Below are positions 7,949 through 16,768 of a stretch of DNA of 61,283 nt, in pieces. Source of the stretch: Scatosoma sp045658805 (GTDB lineage Bacteria; Bacillota; Clostridia; Christensenellales; Borkfalkiaceae); the NCBI GenBank assembly GCA_045658805.1, contig JAZOVQ010000094.1, positions 1-61,283 on the forward strand, given 5' to 3'. The notes beneath the pieces are model-generated. The model worked only from the letters and a program-made list of their open reading frames with translations. It did not search any database and had not been told where the DNA came from. The position numbers and the translations under genes are program-made. Positions within the stretch are counted from its first letter, which is position 1. Every line of letters starts with the position of its first letter.

Positions 7949-8974
7949 TTACTCTCCTTCCGCTTCTTTTTTGCGGTTTTTCACGGTGCGCGATGCGTTT
8001 GCCGCTTCCGCTTTCTCCGCGTCCTTTTCGTACGCGCGAATAATCCGCATCACCAACGGGTGTCTTACAACGTCTTTCGCCGTCAACCGACAAACGCCTA
8101 TCCCTTCCACGCCGTCCAAAATTTGCGTTGCGTGGACAAGTCCGCTTTCTTTGCCGTCTAAATCAATTTGCGTAACGTCGCCCGTTACCACCGTTTTACT
8201 GCCCTCGCCCATACGGGTAAGAAACATTTTCATTTGTTCTCTCGTTGTGTTTTGCGCTTCGTCCAAAATGATGAATGCATTGGACAACGTTCTGCCTCTC
8301 ATGTACGCAAGCGGAGCCACTTCTATTGCGCCGCGCTCCATTAATTTTGCATACGTTTCCAAACCGAGCAATTCCTGCAAGGCGTCGTACAAAGGACGCA
8401 AATAAGGGTCTACCTTCGTTTGCAAATCCCCCGGCAAAAAGCCTAACTTTTCCCCCGCTTCCACCGCAGGTCTGGTGAGAATAATTTTTTCCACCTGCTT
8501 GCTTTTGAATGCGGATACCGCCATACATACCGCCAAGTACGTCTTACCCGTACCTGCAGGACCTACGCCGAATACAATCGTCTTTTTCTTAATTGCTTCT
8601 ACGTACGCCTGTTGCCCAACCGTTTTACATTTGATTTGCTTGCCTCTCGCCGTTACGGCTACAACGCCTTCGCCCAGCGCCGCAATTTCTTCCGCTCTGC
8701 CCTCTTTGGCAAGCTCGATACAATACGCCATACGCCCCACGTCAATTTCTTCGCCCGATTCCGCCGTTTTCACAAGCGCCGTCAAAACCTGCGCCGCTTG
8801 CGACACCGATTTCGCTTCCCCTTCAAGCTTAATTTTCACTCCGTCCACGTACGCAACGATACCCAGCTCCCTTGCGAGAAAGCTAAGATTTTCGTCAAAA
8901 GCCCCCAAAATTTTGGCAAGCCTGTCCACTGACTTCGTATTCACCGTTTCCGTAATTTTCTCGACGTTTGACAA
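7949..8974 (-). CDS. phoH: PhoH family ATPase
   Basis: 341 residues. PhoH-like proteins are cytoplasmic ATPases, probably RNA-related, and are regularly encoded beside ybeY. The N-terminal part (about 1-110) resembles the KH-like extension of the family. Walker A is GPAGTGKTYLAV and Walker B is AFIILDEAQNTT. The basic C-terminus ends in a Lys/Glu-rich tail. It starts the pgpH-ybeY-era run, 115 bases after yqfD, with an AGGAAAGACATT ribosome site. Confidence 0.95.
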   Translation of the reverse strand: MSNVEKITETVNTKSVDRLAKILGAFDENLSFLARELGIVAYVDGVKIKLEGEAKSVSQAAQVLTALVKTAESGEEIDVGRMAYCIELAKEGRAEEIAALGEGVVAVTARGKQIKCKTVGQQAYVEAIKKKTIVFGVGPAGTGKTYLAVCMAVSAFKSKQVEKIILTRPAVEAGEKLGFLPGDLQTKVDPYLRPLYDALQELLGLETYAKLMERGAIEVAPLAYMRGRTLSNAFIILDEAQNTTREQMKMFLTRMGEGSKTVVTGDVTQIDLDGKESGLVHATQILDGVEGIGVCRLTAKDVVRHPLVMRIIRAYEKDAEKAEAANASRTVKNRKKEAEGE

Positions 8975-9018
8975 TGTCTTTCCTCCAAAAACATAACCTA
9001 TGGTTACGTAAAATGTTT

Positions 9019-9084
9019 CCCGTGTAACAATTTATTTCTTTTCGGGCTTTCCTTTTTACCGCCCTACCCCTTTTGTTACACGGG
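9019..9084 (-). other. Long inverted repeat between yqfD and phoH
   Basis: CCCGTGTAACA (9019-9029) is perfectly complementary to TGTTACACGGG (9074-9084). The 44-base interior holds a smaller GGGC/GCCC pair. There is no T run, so it is not an ordinary terminator. It may be an mRNA processing or stability element in the yqfD-phoH transcript. Confidence 0.5.
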
Positions 9085-9089
9085 GTTGA

Positions 9090-10022
9090 TTAAAAATTTA
9101 TAGATTCGTACGCTGTATACGACAACGTTACGAGATACCCGCCGTCTATCTCCGTCACTCGTTTTTCGGTGAGGGAATCCTTATCGGATAAGCCGACGTT
9201 TATATACGCTTTTGCAAAGGCTTCCGTTGGGGTTTCCGCCTCGTACACGCCCTCGTGTACACAAGCGATGCGCGCGTACGCAATCACGTCAACGCGTACC
9301 TGCTCCCCGTCGGTCTTGGTAAAATGATCGTCCACCAACCTTTCGCCAACCGCTACGGTATCCCCTGCTTTTTTCAACGCTTCTCCGCGAATAACCGTAA
9401 GCGACAACAGTGTGCCTGCGTGTTTGGCTTGCATGCCGCCCTTTTGCAAACGAATTTCCGTAAACGGACTGATACGAATTTCTACCACGGCGCGCATACC
9501 TATCTTTTGCACGGAACAATATTCAACGCCCGACAAAGCAAACAGTTTGGCTTCCGCCGCCGCTACGTTTTTCGTATCATACCTTGAAAAGGGGGAGATA
9601 CCTGCTTCCGCAAGCGCCTGATACGCTTCGCGCGCATACGCGTTTGCGCCGACAAACTCCACGGCAAACACGTATTGACTGCAATAAAAAGTGCTTGCAA
9701 TAAACAACAAACCGCCCAGCAAAATACCCACTCGGTTTTTTATCCATTCGACGTATTTTCCAAGCCCTTCCGCGCCGATTTTCCGCACGACGTAGGGCGA
9801 ATACGCAGATATATTATAGCATACGTTGGGATAAATTGCAAAAACTTTTTGAATATCTTTTCTATTTACGCTAAACAGCAGGTTGTTTTTTTGCGTTTTT
9901 TTGGCGTTATAAACGGCAATTCCTGCACGGCGCAGGCGCAATAGCGCGCGCTCGGGCATAATCCCCTCGACGGACAGCCGTATACGAAAATTTCCAAATA
10001 TTTTATTAAAAATATTTTTCAA
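9090..10022 (-). CDS. yqfD: Sporulation protein YqfD
   Basis: 310 residues from a TTG start. YqfD is a sporulation membrane protein made in the mother cell in Bacillus; its exact role is unclear. The N-terminal part is cytosolic (VEGIMPERALLRLRRAGI), a membrane segment follows at about residues 90-115 (ILLGGLLFIASTFY), and the C-terminal part is external, with YRVxGN-like repeats. I place the start at TTG 10022, which overlaps the yqfC stop (TTGA), because homology begins there and GGGGAG lies eight bases upstream. An upstream in-frame start would read through yqfC and is unlikely. Confidence 0.85.
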   Translation of the reverse strand: MKNIFNKIFGNFRIRLSVEGIMPERALLRLRRAGIAVYNAKKTQKNNLLFSVNRKDIQKVFAIYPNVCYNISAYSPYVVRKIGAEGLGKYVEWIKNRVGILLGGLLFIASTFYCSQYVFAVEFVGANAYAREAYQALAEAGISPFSRYDTKNVAAAEAKLFALSGVEYCSVQKIGMRAVVEIRISPFTEIRLQKGGMQAKHAGTLLSLTVIRGEALKKAGDTVAVGERLVDDHFTKTDGEQVRVDVIAYARIACVHEGVYEAETPTEAFAKAYINVGLSDKDSLTEKRVTEIDGGYLVTLSYTAYESINF

Positions 10023-10288
10023 ACTTCTCGCTCCCCGTCTTTTGCAGGCAACGAAAGGGCAGTAATTTTTCCTGCCAACTGTAAATCGCCATCGTAATAT
10101 TTTTTGATAGAGAGGTCTTGCCCCGTCACTTCCACCGTTTGTTTTGCGAAGCAAACCACGATACGTTCAGAAGAAAAATCCCCTATGGATTTGACGCCTT
10201 CAAAATATCCGCCGCCGTTGGGTACGACGGTACAGCGCACAAACGCCATGCCGTCCGCATTTTTAAAAATTTCATCGTATAGCCGCAT
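10019..10288 (-). CDS. yqfC: Sporulation protein YqfC
   Basis: 89 residues. YqfC family proteins are small, all-beta, sporulation-associated and encoded just upstream of yqfD. Visible family features are the VKSIGDFSSERIVVCFAKQT strand pair and the end KITALSLP. The ATG at 10288 has a GGGGGCAGGAAAA ribosome site. The TGA overlaps the TTG start of yqfD, implying coupled translation. Confidence 0.8.
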   Translation of the reverse strand: MRLYDEIFKNADGMAFVRCTVVPNGGGYFEGVKSIGDFSSERIVVCFAKQTVEVTGQDLSIKKYYDGDLQLAGKITALSLPAKDGEREV

Positions 10289-10350
10289 TTTTCCTGCCCC
10301 CTTACCCTTTCAGTATATGCCGTATCCAAAAAAGATATGACGGAAAAAGC

Positions 10351-10374
10351 AGGCATACAGGTATGCGTTGAATG
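10351..10374 (+). repeat. Copy of the dispersed GGGGGCAGGTACGCGTTGAA motif
   Basis: Reads GGCATACAGGTATGCGTTGAA on the plus strand, between the clcA stop and yqfC start. The right half matches the consensus; the left half is the variant GGCATACAGG. See the finding on the motif. Confidence 0.6.
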
Positions 10375-10386
10375 CATTTTTAGTGG

Positions 10387-12000
10387 TTATCCCAAAATGT
10401 GTTTCAATTCCTCTTTCACCTTATCGGGCTCGTTGGTTTTACAAACGATAGTCAACAAATCGCCGCCGTACAAAACGGTGTCGCCTTCGGGCAAAATACG
10501 TTCTTCGCCGCGCGCAATTTCTTTCACTCTCGCGCCGTGCGGCCACAATACGTCACGCACTTCGCGGCGATCGGCAATAGAGCCTTTCGCAACGCCAAGC
10601 GAATACACTTCACGAACAGCGTTGCCATGCAAGCCGTTTTCGTGTTCGTATGCTTCCAACAAATCGTCGTAAATACCGTCGGTGCGCGCAAGCTCACCGA
10701 TAAGATAACCGCAAAATACCCCGATAAGAACGGGCAACAACGGCGCAAAACTGCCAGTAAATTCGCAAATCATAACAATAGACGTTATGGGCGCTTTTAC
10801 AATGGTGGTGAAGAATGCCGCCATACAAATCATTACCATCATGTCGCAATACATAGGATCGACGCCAAGCTGAATCCACACTTGGTTTAAAGCGCCGCCG
10901 ATACACGCACCGATTGCAATGATAGGGATAAAGATACCGCAAGGAATACCTGCGCCGACGTTGACGGCGGTGATAATAAATTTCAAAATTGCCACCACGG
11001 CCAATGCCACCAACAAGGGCGCGCCAAACAAATAATCGGGATACGCCGCTTGTCCGCCATGCGTGCCGAGCGAATCAATCAATTCGTGACCGCCGCCCAT
11101 TGCGCCAGCGGTAATCAACGATACCAAACCGCCGAGGAAAACGGCAATCATAATACGTACGGCTACGGTATTACGAGGGTTTTTGGTTTTAATTTTACCA
11201 AACAAACGGCGCATTGCAAAGCACGCGCGATAAAAGAGTACGCCCAAGCAACCGCATACGATACCTGCCAATAAAACGTAACCGTAATAACGGATAGGCA
11301 TCTCGAAAAATACGTAGGAATGGAATGCGCTGGTAATATGCATTCCCAACACTTTGTAGATAAGCGAACGGGTAAGGATTGCGAAAATAACGGAAGTAAA
11401 CGCACAGATAAACACTTCGGGGGTGAAGCGTTTATGCGCTTCTTCAAACGCAAACGCCATACCCGTCAAAGGCGCGTTGGACGCCACCGCAAGCCCTGCG
11501 CAAGCACCGCCCGTCAATTGATATTTCCGTATCATATCGTCACGGCGCAAAGTTGTCGATACGCCGTCCCCTGCGCAAGCACCGATCAGAACGCTTGGAC
11601 CTTCCGCACCAATGGACAAGCCCATAAAAATACCCATTAAGCTCGAAGCAAACATTGCCGTCATATCGCGGAACCAACGGAATTTGATAATACCTCTAAT
11701 ACCGCCTTCCGCTTGCGGAATACCGCAGCCTCTTGCTACCGTTGACATTTGTATGGTTACGCCAATCAAAAACGCGCCTGCAAATAACGCCATGAACAAC
11801 ACAGGGATAAACAGCAAATTCTCACGTACGTACGCATATACGTCGCGCGAGATTGCTTCCCCTTCGTGTGCTAAAATATTAAAGGTAGTTACGATAACAC
11901 CTGCAAATACGCCCGTGACAATCCCCACCGCCACCAGCTCGATAAAACTGCGGTACAGCTGTCCCGTTCCATCTTGTTTTTTCTTAATTTCTTTTCTCAT
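10387..12000 (-). CDS. clcA: ClC-type chloride channel or H+/Cl- antiporter with TrkA-C domain
   Basis: 537 residues. The membrane part (about 20-430) has the ClC selectivity motifs: GCGIPQAEG, GAEGPSVLIG with the gating Glu, and GIPCGIFIP. NAPLTGMAFAFEEAHKRF carries Glu at the position used for proton transfer in antiporters, which favours exchange over a channel. Residues about 455-537 form a TrkA-C/RCK-C-like domain (EERILPEGDTVLYGGDLLTI). The start at 12000 has AGGAGTTAGAGA. The central GSGIP Ser is replaced by Cys. It follows the ABC exporter genes by 61 bases. Confidence 0.93.
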   Translation of the reverse strand: MRKEIKKKQDGTGQLYRSFIELVAVGIVTGVFAGVIVTTFNILAHEGEAISRDVYAYVRENLLFIPVLFMALFAGAFLIGVTIQMSTVARGCGIPQAEGGIRGIIKFRWFRDMTAMFASSLMGIFMGLSIGAEGPSVLIGACAGDGVSTTLRRDDMIRKYQLTGGACAGLAVASNAPLTGMAFAFEEAHKRFTPEVFICAFTSVIFAILTRSLIYKVLGMHITSAFHSYVFFEMPIRYYGYVLLAGIVCGCLGVLFYRACFAMRRLFGKIKTKNPRNTVAVRIMIAVFLGGLVSLITAGAMGGGHELIDSLGTHGGQAAYPDYLFGAPLLVALAVVAILKFIITAVNVGAGIPCGIFIPIIAIGACIGGALNQVWIQLGVDPMYCDMMVMICMAAFFTTIVKAPITSIVMICEFTGSFAPLLPVLIGVFCGYLIGELARTDGIYDDLLEAYEHENGLHGNAVREVYSLGVAKGSIADRREVRDVLWPHGARVKEIARGEERILPEGDTVLYGGDLLTIVCKTNEPDKVKEELKHILG

Positions 12001-12061
12001 TCTCTAACTCCTGCTTTCGTGCGAGCCGTTTTGTTTGGGTTTACGCCAAAGGCGTAACCTA

Positions 12062-13810
12062 TCAAGAAAATTGTCCGTTATACAATACGCTGTACGCGCC
12101 GCCCTTTTGCAACAATGCCGTATGCGTGCCTTGTTCAACCACTTGCCCTGCTTCCATAACCAAAATACAATCGGCATTTTCAATGGTGGATAAGCGGTGC
12201 GCAACGATAAAGGACGTTCTGCCTTCCATAAGCTTAGAAAATGCGTCGCTTATCTTTCGTTCCGTACGGGTATCGATAGAGGACGTTGCTTCGTCCAAAA
12301 TCAACATAGGCGGTTTCGTCAACATAATTCTTGCAATACAAAGAAGCTGTTTTTGTCCTTCGGACAAAGCCGCGTTTTCTCCCAGAAGCGTATCGTAACC
12401 CTTTTCCATACGCTTGATAAAGCCGTGTGCATGCGCCGCTTTCGCCGCCGCTATCATTTCTTCGTCCGTAGCGTCGGGCTTGCCCAGCTTCAAGTTCTCT
12501 CTCACCGTGCCGTTTTTCAACCACGTTTCCTGTAAAACCATGCCGTAATTTTCACGCAGCGATTGTCGTGTCACGTTGCGGATATCCTCGCCGTCTACGC
12601 ATACGCTGCCTGCGTTTACGTCGTAGAAACGCATCAAAAGATTGATAAGCGTAGTCTTTCCCGAGCCCGTCCTGCCAACGATTGCAACACGCTGTCCCTT
12701 TTCTACGTCCAAGGTCAAATTTTCAATAAGCTTCTTATCTTTCGTATACGAAAACGCAACGTCGTTGAGGAATACTTGCCCTTCCGCTTTGCCGAGAATT
12801 ATGGCATTTTCGTCCGTACTTTCTTCCGTTTCGTCAATCAACTCAAAAATTCTGCTTGCGCAGACAAACGCGCTTTTCAGTTCGGTGATAACCCCCGAAA
12901 TTTCATTGAACGGCTTGGTGTATTGATTGGCATAGGATAAGAATTTCGTCCAATCCCCCACCGTAAATCCAACGCCTGCCACGACGTCAAACGCCCCGAT
13001 AAGCGCCACCGCCGCGTAGATTAGGTTATTGATAAATCGAGTAGACGGATTGGTCAGCGAGGAATAGAACACCGCATTGAGCGACGCTTTTTCCAGCCGC
13101 GTATTAATCTCGTCAAACTTCGCCTCGTTTTCCTCTTCGTGACCAAACGCACGCGTTGTTTTTAAACCGCCGATCGCTTCCTCGACAAAAGCGGTTTGCT
13201 CCCCTCTAACTTCCGTTTGCTGTTTGAAAAATTTATGCGTATGCGTAGCTACAAATTTCGCCACAAACAAGGATATCGGGGACGCCAAAACGACAATTAA
13301 GCCAATTTTAACGTTGGTGATTAACATGAAAACTACCGTACCCAAAATGGTCATTACGCCCGTAAAAAATTGGGTGAAGCCCATCAACAAACCGTCCGAA
13401 AATTGATCGGCGTCCGCTACAATTCGGCTAACCGTATCCCCATGGGAATGGGAATCGACGTACTGCAAGGGCAATTTGCCAAGCTTGCCAAAGGCATCTT
13501 TGCGCAAATCCCGCACTACGTTTGCGGAAATTCGGTTGTTGCAAAGGGACAAGAGCCATTGCGCAACGGCGGCTATCCCCACCGCTACCGCTGTTTTGAA
13601 AAATATCGTTTTTAATTGCGACCAAGCTACGCCGTATTCGGCTATGCAATTGATCGCATCCCCGAAGAATACGGGTACAAACAGCGTTGCCGCCACCGAA
13701 AGAATGGCAAACAGCACCGAGCCCGTCAACGAAACAGGGTATCTGCCCACGTAACGCAAAATGCGGCCAAGCGTGCCTTTTTGCGCTTTGTTTTTCTTCG
13801 CCGCCGTCAT
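12062..13810 (-). CDS. ABC exporter half, MdlB-like (consensus Walker B, variant signature)
   Basis: 582 residues: six membrane helices, then an ATPase domain. Walker A is GRTGSGKTTLINL and Walker B is MLILDEATSSID with the catalytic Glu, but the signature is LSEGQ rather than LSGGQ. With the overlapping upstream gene (ATGA overlap) it should form a heterodimeric multidrug or lipid exporter with one full and one weakened ATP site. Substrate cannot be told from sequence. A small hairpin (12037-12058) lies between it and clcA. Confidence 0.95.
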   Translation of the reverse strand: MTAAKKNKAQKGTLGRILRYVGRYPVSLTGSVLFAILSVAATLFVPVFFGDAINCIAEYGVAWSQLKTIFFKTAVAVGIAAVAQWLLSLCNNRISANVVRDLRKDAFGKLGKLPLQYVDSHSHGDTVSRIVADADQFSDGLLMGFTQFFTGVMTILGTVVFMLITNVKIGLIVVLASPISLFVAKFVATHTHKFFKQQTEVRGEQTAFVEEAIGGLKTTRAFGHEEENEAKFDEINTRLEKASLNAVFYSSLTNPSTRFINNLIYAAVALIGAFDVVAGVGFTVGDWTKFLSYANQYTKPFNEISGVITELKSAFVCASRIFELIDETEESTDENAIILGKAEGQVFLNDVAFSYTKDKKLIENLTLDVEKGQRVAIVGRTGSGKTTLINLLMRFYDVNAGSVCVDGEDIRNVTRQSLRENYGMVLQETWLKNGTVRENLKLGKPDATDEEMIAAAKAAHAHGFIKRMEKGYDTLLGENAALSEGQKQLLCIARIMLTKPPMLILDEATSSIDTRTERKISDAFSKLMEGRTSFIVAHRLSTIENADCILVMEAGQVVEQGTHTALLQKGGAYSVLYNGQFS

Positions 13811-15564
13811 ACCGTACCCTCCTTTTCGCCATATTGCGAGAAGTAGATTTCACGGTACACTTCACAGCTTTGCATTAGCTCGGTATGGGTGCCTATCCCC
13901 ACCGCCTTGCCATCGTCCAAAACGATAATTTTATCCGCGTCTTTCACCGACGAAGTTCGTTGAGAAACGATAAACACCGTCGTTTGCAAGCGTTTTATGT
14001 CACGGCGTAACGCCGCGTCCGTTGCATAGTCAAGCGCCGAGGACGAATCGTCCAAAATTAAAATTTCAGGGTTGCGCGCCAACGCCCTCGCAATGGTCAA
14101 GCGTTGTTTTTGACCGCCCGAAAAGTTTTTGCCGCCCTGTTCTACGGGTGCATCTAAACCGCCCTTTTCGGTTATGAAATCCGCCGCCTGCGCCATTTGC
14201 GCCGCCGCCATCAATTGTTCGTCCGTAGCGTCCGCCTTACCCCAAAGCAAGTTGTCCCTAATGGTGCCTTTAAACAGCGAAGTTTTTTGCGGCACTACGC
14301 CGATACGTTCACGCAAAAAGGTTTGCAATTCCGCACTGCGCACGTCGCGCCCAAACACCTTCACTTGCCCTTCGGTCACGTCGTAAAAATGGGGAATTAA
14401 ATTAACGAGCGTCGTTTTACCCGAACCCGTACCACCGATAACGCCTATGGTTTCCCCTTTTTTCGCAGTAAACGTAATATCCGTCAACGCCGCTTCCGCG
14501 CCCTCGTTATACTGTGCCGTTACGCCGTTAAATTCCACCGCCGTATCCATGCTTTCGTCCATAACGAACGGCATTTTGTCCGCTATAATTTCCGTAGACG
14601 GTTGCATTGTCAGCACCGCCTCGATACGGCTGCCGCACGCCGCCGCTTTCGCTACGGTTACAATTAAGTTTGCAAGCTTGATAAGCTCAATGAGGATTTG
14701 CCCCATTAAATTGTACAAGGCAATCACTTGGCCTTGGGTTAAGTTGCCGCTTTCCACGCGGATTGCGCCCTGCCAAAGCAGCAGAATGATTGCGGCGTTG
14801 ATAATGGCGTACGTCAACGGATTGGTAATTGCGGCAATTGCGCCTGCAAATTTTCTGCCTTTCGTCAATTCCTCGTTGCGTTCGTCGAACAACGTTCTTT
14901 CGCTTTCCTCACGGCAAAACGCGCGGATTACCCTTGCGCCGCCTAAGTTTTCACGCGTAGACAAAAGCACTTTGTCCAGCTTGTTTTGCGTCTTTTTATA
15001 AAGGGGCATACAAAGCAGCATAACGGCGTACACCACAATGGCAAGCAACACGATTGCGCCTGCAAATACGCCAAAGAAATAGGGATCGATAATCACCGCG
15101 CAAATCAACGCGCCGAATACGATAAAGGGCGAGCGCAAAAACAAACGTAAAAATAAATTGATACCCGTTTGCAGCTTGTCCACGTCACCCGTCATACGGG
15201 TGAGCATCGTCGCTTCCCCCATTTTGTCATAATCTTTATAGCCAAGCGATTGTAATTTTTTAAACAAGTCCTTACGTACGCCTGCGGATACGCCCGTGGC
15301 CGTGCGCGCGGAAAAATATTGCGCGGTCACCGCAAACGCCAGCCCCAATAAACCGAACGCCGCCAGCACCCCGCACAACGCTACGATATATCCCTTATTG
15401 GCGTAGGGATAACCGCCGTTGACGTATTCGCCAAGTCCGTTGTCGACAATCATTGCAACGACAAACGGGACCAACAGTTCAAACGTCGCTTCCAGCAATT
15501 TGAACAACGGTCCTAACAGACTTTGCCATTTATATGGTTTGAAATACGTCAAAATTTTCTTCAT
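13807..15564 (-). CDS. ABC exporter half, MdlA-like (degenerate Walker B)
   Basis: 585 residues with the typical MdlA start MKKILTYFKPYKWQSLLGPL. Walker A is GGTGSGKTTLVNL and the signature FSGGQKQRL is normal, but Walker B reads ILILDDSSSALD, with Asp in place of the catalytic Glu. This complements the partner, whose signature is altered, as in known asymmetric exporters such as TmrAB or TM287/288. The ATG lies only eight bases from the promoter -10 box and has no ribosome site, so the mRNA is probably leaderless. Confidence 0.95.
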   Translation of the reverse strand: MKKILTYFKPYKWQSLLGPLFKLLEATFELLVPFVVAMIVDNGLGEYVNGGYPYANKGYIVALCGVLAAFGLLGLAFAVTAQYFSARTATGVSAGVRKDLFKKLQSLGYKDYDKMGEATMLTRMTGDVDKLQTGINLFLRLFLRSPFIVFGALICAVIIDPYFFGVFAGAIVLLAIVVYAVMLLCMPLYKKTQNKLDKVLLSTRENLGGARVIRAFCREESERTLFDERNEELTKGRKFAGAIAAITNPLTYAIINAAIILLLWQGAIRVESGNLTQGQVIALYNLMGQILIELIKLANLIVTVAKAAACGSRIEAVLTMQPSTEIIADKMPFVMDESMDTAVEFNGVTAQYNEGAEAALTDITFTAKKGETIGVIGGTGSGKTTLVNLIPHFYDVTEGQVKVFGRDVRSAELQTFLRERIGVVPQKTSLFKGTIRDNLLWGKADATDEQLMAAAQMAQAADFITEKGGLDAPVEQGGKNFSGGQKQRLTIARALARNPEILILDDSSSALDYATDAALRRDIKRLQTTVFIVSQRTSSVKDADKIIVLDDGKAVGIGTHTELMQSCEVYREIYFSQYGEKEGTV

Positions 15565-15572
15565 ACACTTTT

Positions 15573-15601
15573 ATTATAGCACGCTTTTTAATAAATTGCA
15601 A
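15573..15601 (-). promoter_or_regulatory. Sigma-A promoter abutting the ABC exporter start codon
   Basis: Minus strand TTGCAA (15596-15601), 17 bases, TATAAT (15573-15578) preceded by TGC, an extended -10. The start codon is at 15564, so transcription should begin at or within about three bases of the ATG. Confidence 0.75.
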
Positions 15602-15642
15602 GAAAATACTTCCTTATTATATGCTTTTCTATGCGCGGAGAT

Positions 15643-15678
15643 AAAAAAATAGAGCGAAAACGCTTGTTTTTCGCTCTA
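15643..15678 (-). terminator. Rho-independent terminator after the TPR-like membrane protein gene
   Basis: An 11-bp stem TAGAGCGAAAA/TTTTCGCTCTA with a seven-base loop is followed by seven T on the minus strand, 12 bases after the stop at 15691. Confidence 0.88.
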
Positions 15679-15690
15679 TTGTCGGTTGTA

Positions 15691-16671
15691 TTATTCTTCG
15701 CTTTCTTCGTCAGCATCTGCCTCGCCGTCCTCGCTTTCGCTAAGATACCCGGGCAACATACATTCGTACATTTCTTTGTAATAGCCGATTTCCACCAATT
15801 TTTGTCCGTCCTCAGTAGAGGAAAGGCGTTCGTTTTTGCGTTTCATGCGCACGCCGTTCAACAAACGGTTAAAGCATACCGCAAACGGGATAAACAGCAC
15901 CACTGCCGCGCATACGAAAATAATCGTTTTGTTGACGTATTCCGAACCCGAAGTGGTGAAATTTTGCAAGCCGAAGAAAATTGCCAATACGACACTTGCC
16001 GCAAAAGGCAAAAATGCCAAACAAAAGGCAATGGCGCGGTTTCTCAAACGCTTTGCAAGGATACCGCGGCGACGGGCTTGCGCTTCTTGTACCTTGATTG
16101 CAAGCGGTTGTTCTTCCGCTTCCAATTCGGCAATGCGGCGGCGGAATACTTCTTGGTATTCCTCGCGGATACAATCGGTTGCGCGATAACCAAGGTCAAA
16201 TTCCAAGCTTTCAATCCCTGCATCTACGTATTCGCCAATCAAAACGTCGGGCTCGGCAAAATTAGAGGTCTTTGCTTTCCAATACCCAACGGACGCTTCC
16301 ATTGCTTCTTCGTCCAAGGGCAACGCCTTTTCAAATTTTGCTTCCGCGCCTGCGAAATCGCCTGCCGCTAACAGCGCGTCACCCTCTTTGCAATATGCGT
16401 CGTATTCAGCTTTGCGCTTTGCCTGCGCTTCCGCCTTTTTCTTACGCAGCGCAATGGCTTCTTCGGGCGTCAAGCCTACGAGATCTTCGTCGTCCTCGTC
16501 CGTTTCTAAAATAGGAAATTCAAAAGAGATTTCATCCCCTTCATCCTCACCTACGGCATCTTCAACTTCCGCATTTTCCGCCAATTCGTCCGTTACGTCT
16601 ACGTAGCCGTCTTTCGTCTTTTTTAAACGAATGCCTCTGCCGTATTCGTCGTCGATAATTCTTTCTTCCAT
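15691..16671 (-). CDS. Acidic TPR-like protein with two membrane segments, unknown function
   Basis: 326 residues, not assigned to a named family. Residues about 1-75 are acidic (EDEGDEISFEFPILETDEDD). About 105-140 read like one TPR unit (CKEGDALLAAGDFAGAEAKF). A charged helix at about 165-210 precedes two hydrophobic segments (about 215-240 and 250-272). The tail is Glu/Asp-rich (SESEDGEADADEESEE). The ATG at 16671 follows GGGAGAAAAGGT. It lies 97 bases after ispE and ends in a strong terminator, so it may be cotranscribed with ispE. A scaffold role is possible but not shown. Confidence 0.75.
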   Translation of the reverse strand: MEERIIDDEYGRGIRLKKTKDGYVDVTDELAENAEVEDAVGEDEGDEISFEFPILETDEDDEDLVGLTPEEAIALRKKKAEAQAKRKAEYDAYCKEGDALLAAGDFAGAEAKFEKALPLDEEAMEASVGYWKAKTSNFAEPDVLIGEYVDAGIESLEFDLGYRATDCIREEYQEVFRRRIAELEAEEQPLAIKVQEAQARRRGILAKRLRNRAIAFCLAFLPFAASVVLAIFFGLQNFTTSGSEYVNKTIIFVCAAVVLFIPFAVCFNRLLNGVRMKRKNERLSSTEDGQKLVEIGYYKEMYECMLPGYLSESEDGEADADEESEE

Positions 16672-16768
16672 ACCTTTTCTCCCGTTATTTTATTTGGCTA
16701 TGCCATAGAAAGCGTTGATTTTCTAAATTCTTTTCAACGAAATCAACCAAGTGATATAACAAAGCCTT

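Noticed and set aside
7942..7949. Frameshift splitting pgpH to explain its short length
   Set aside because: The frame is continuous from a good start to an ATGA coupled stop and all HD ligands are present; the missing part is an internal domain, not an end.
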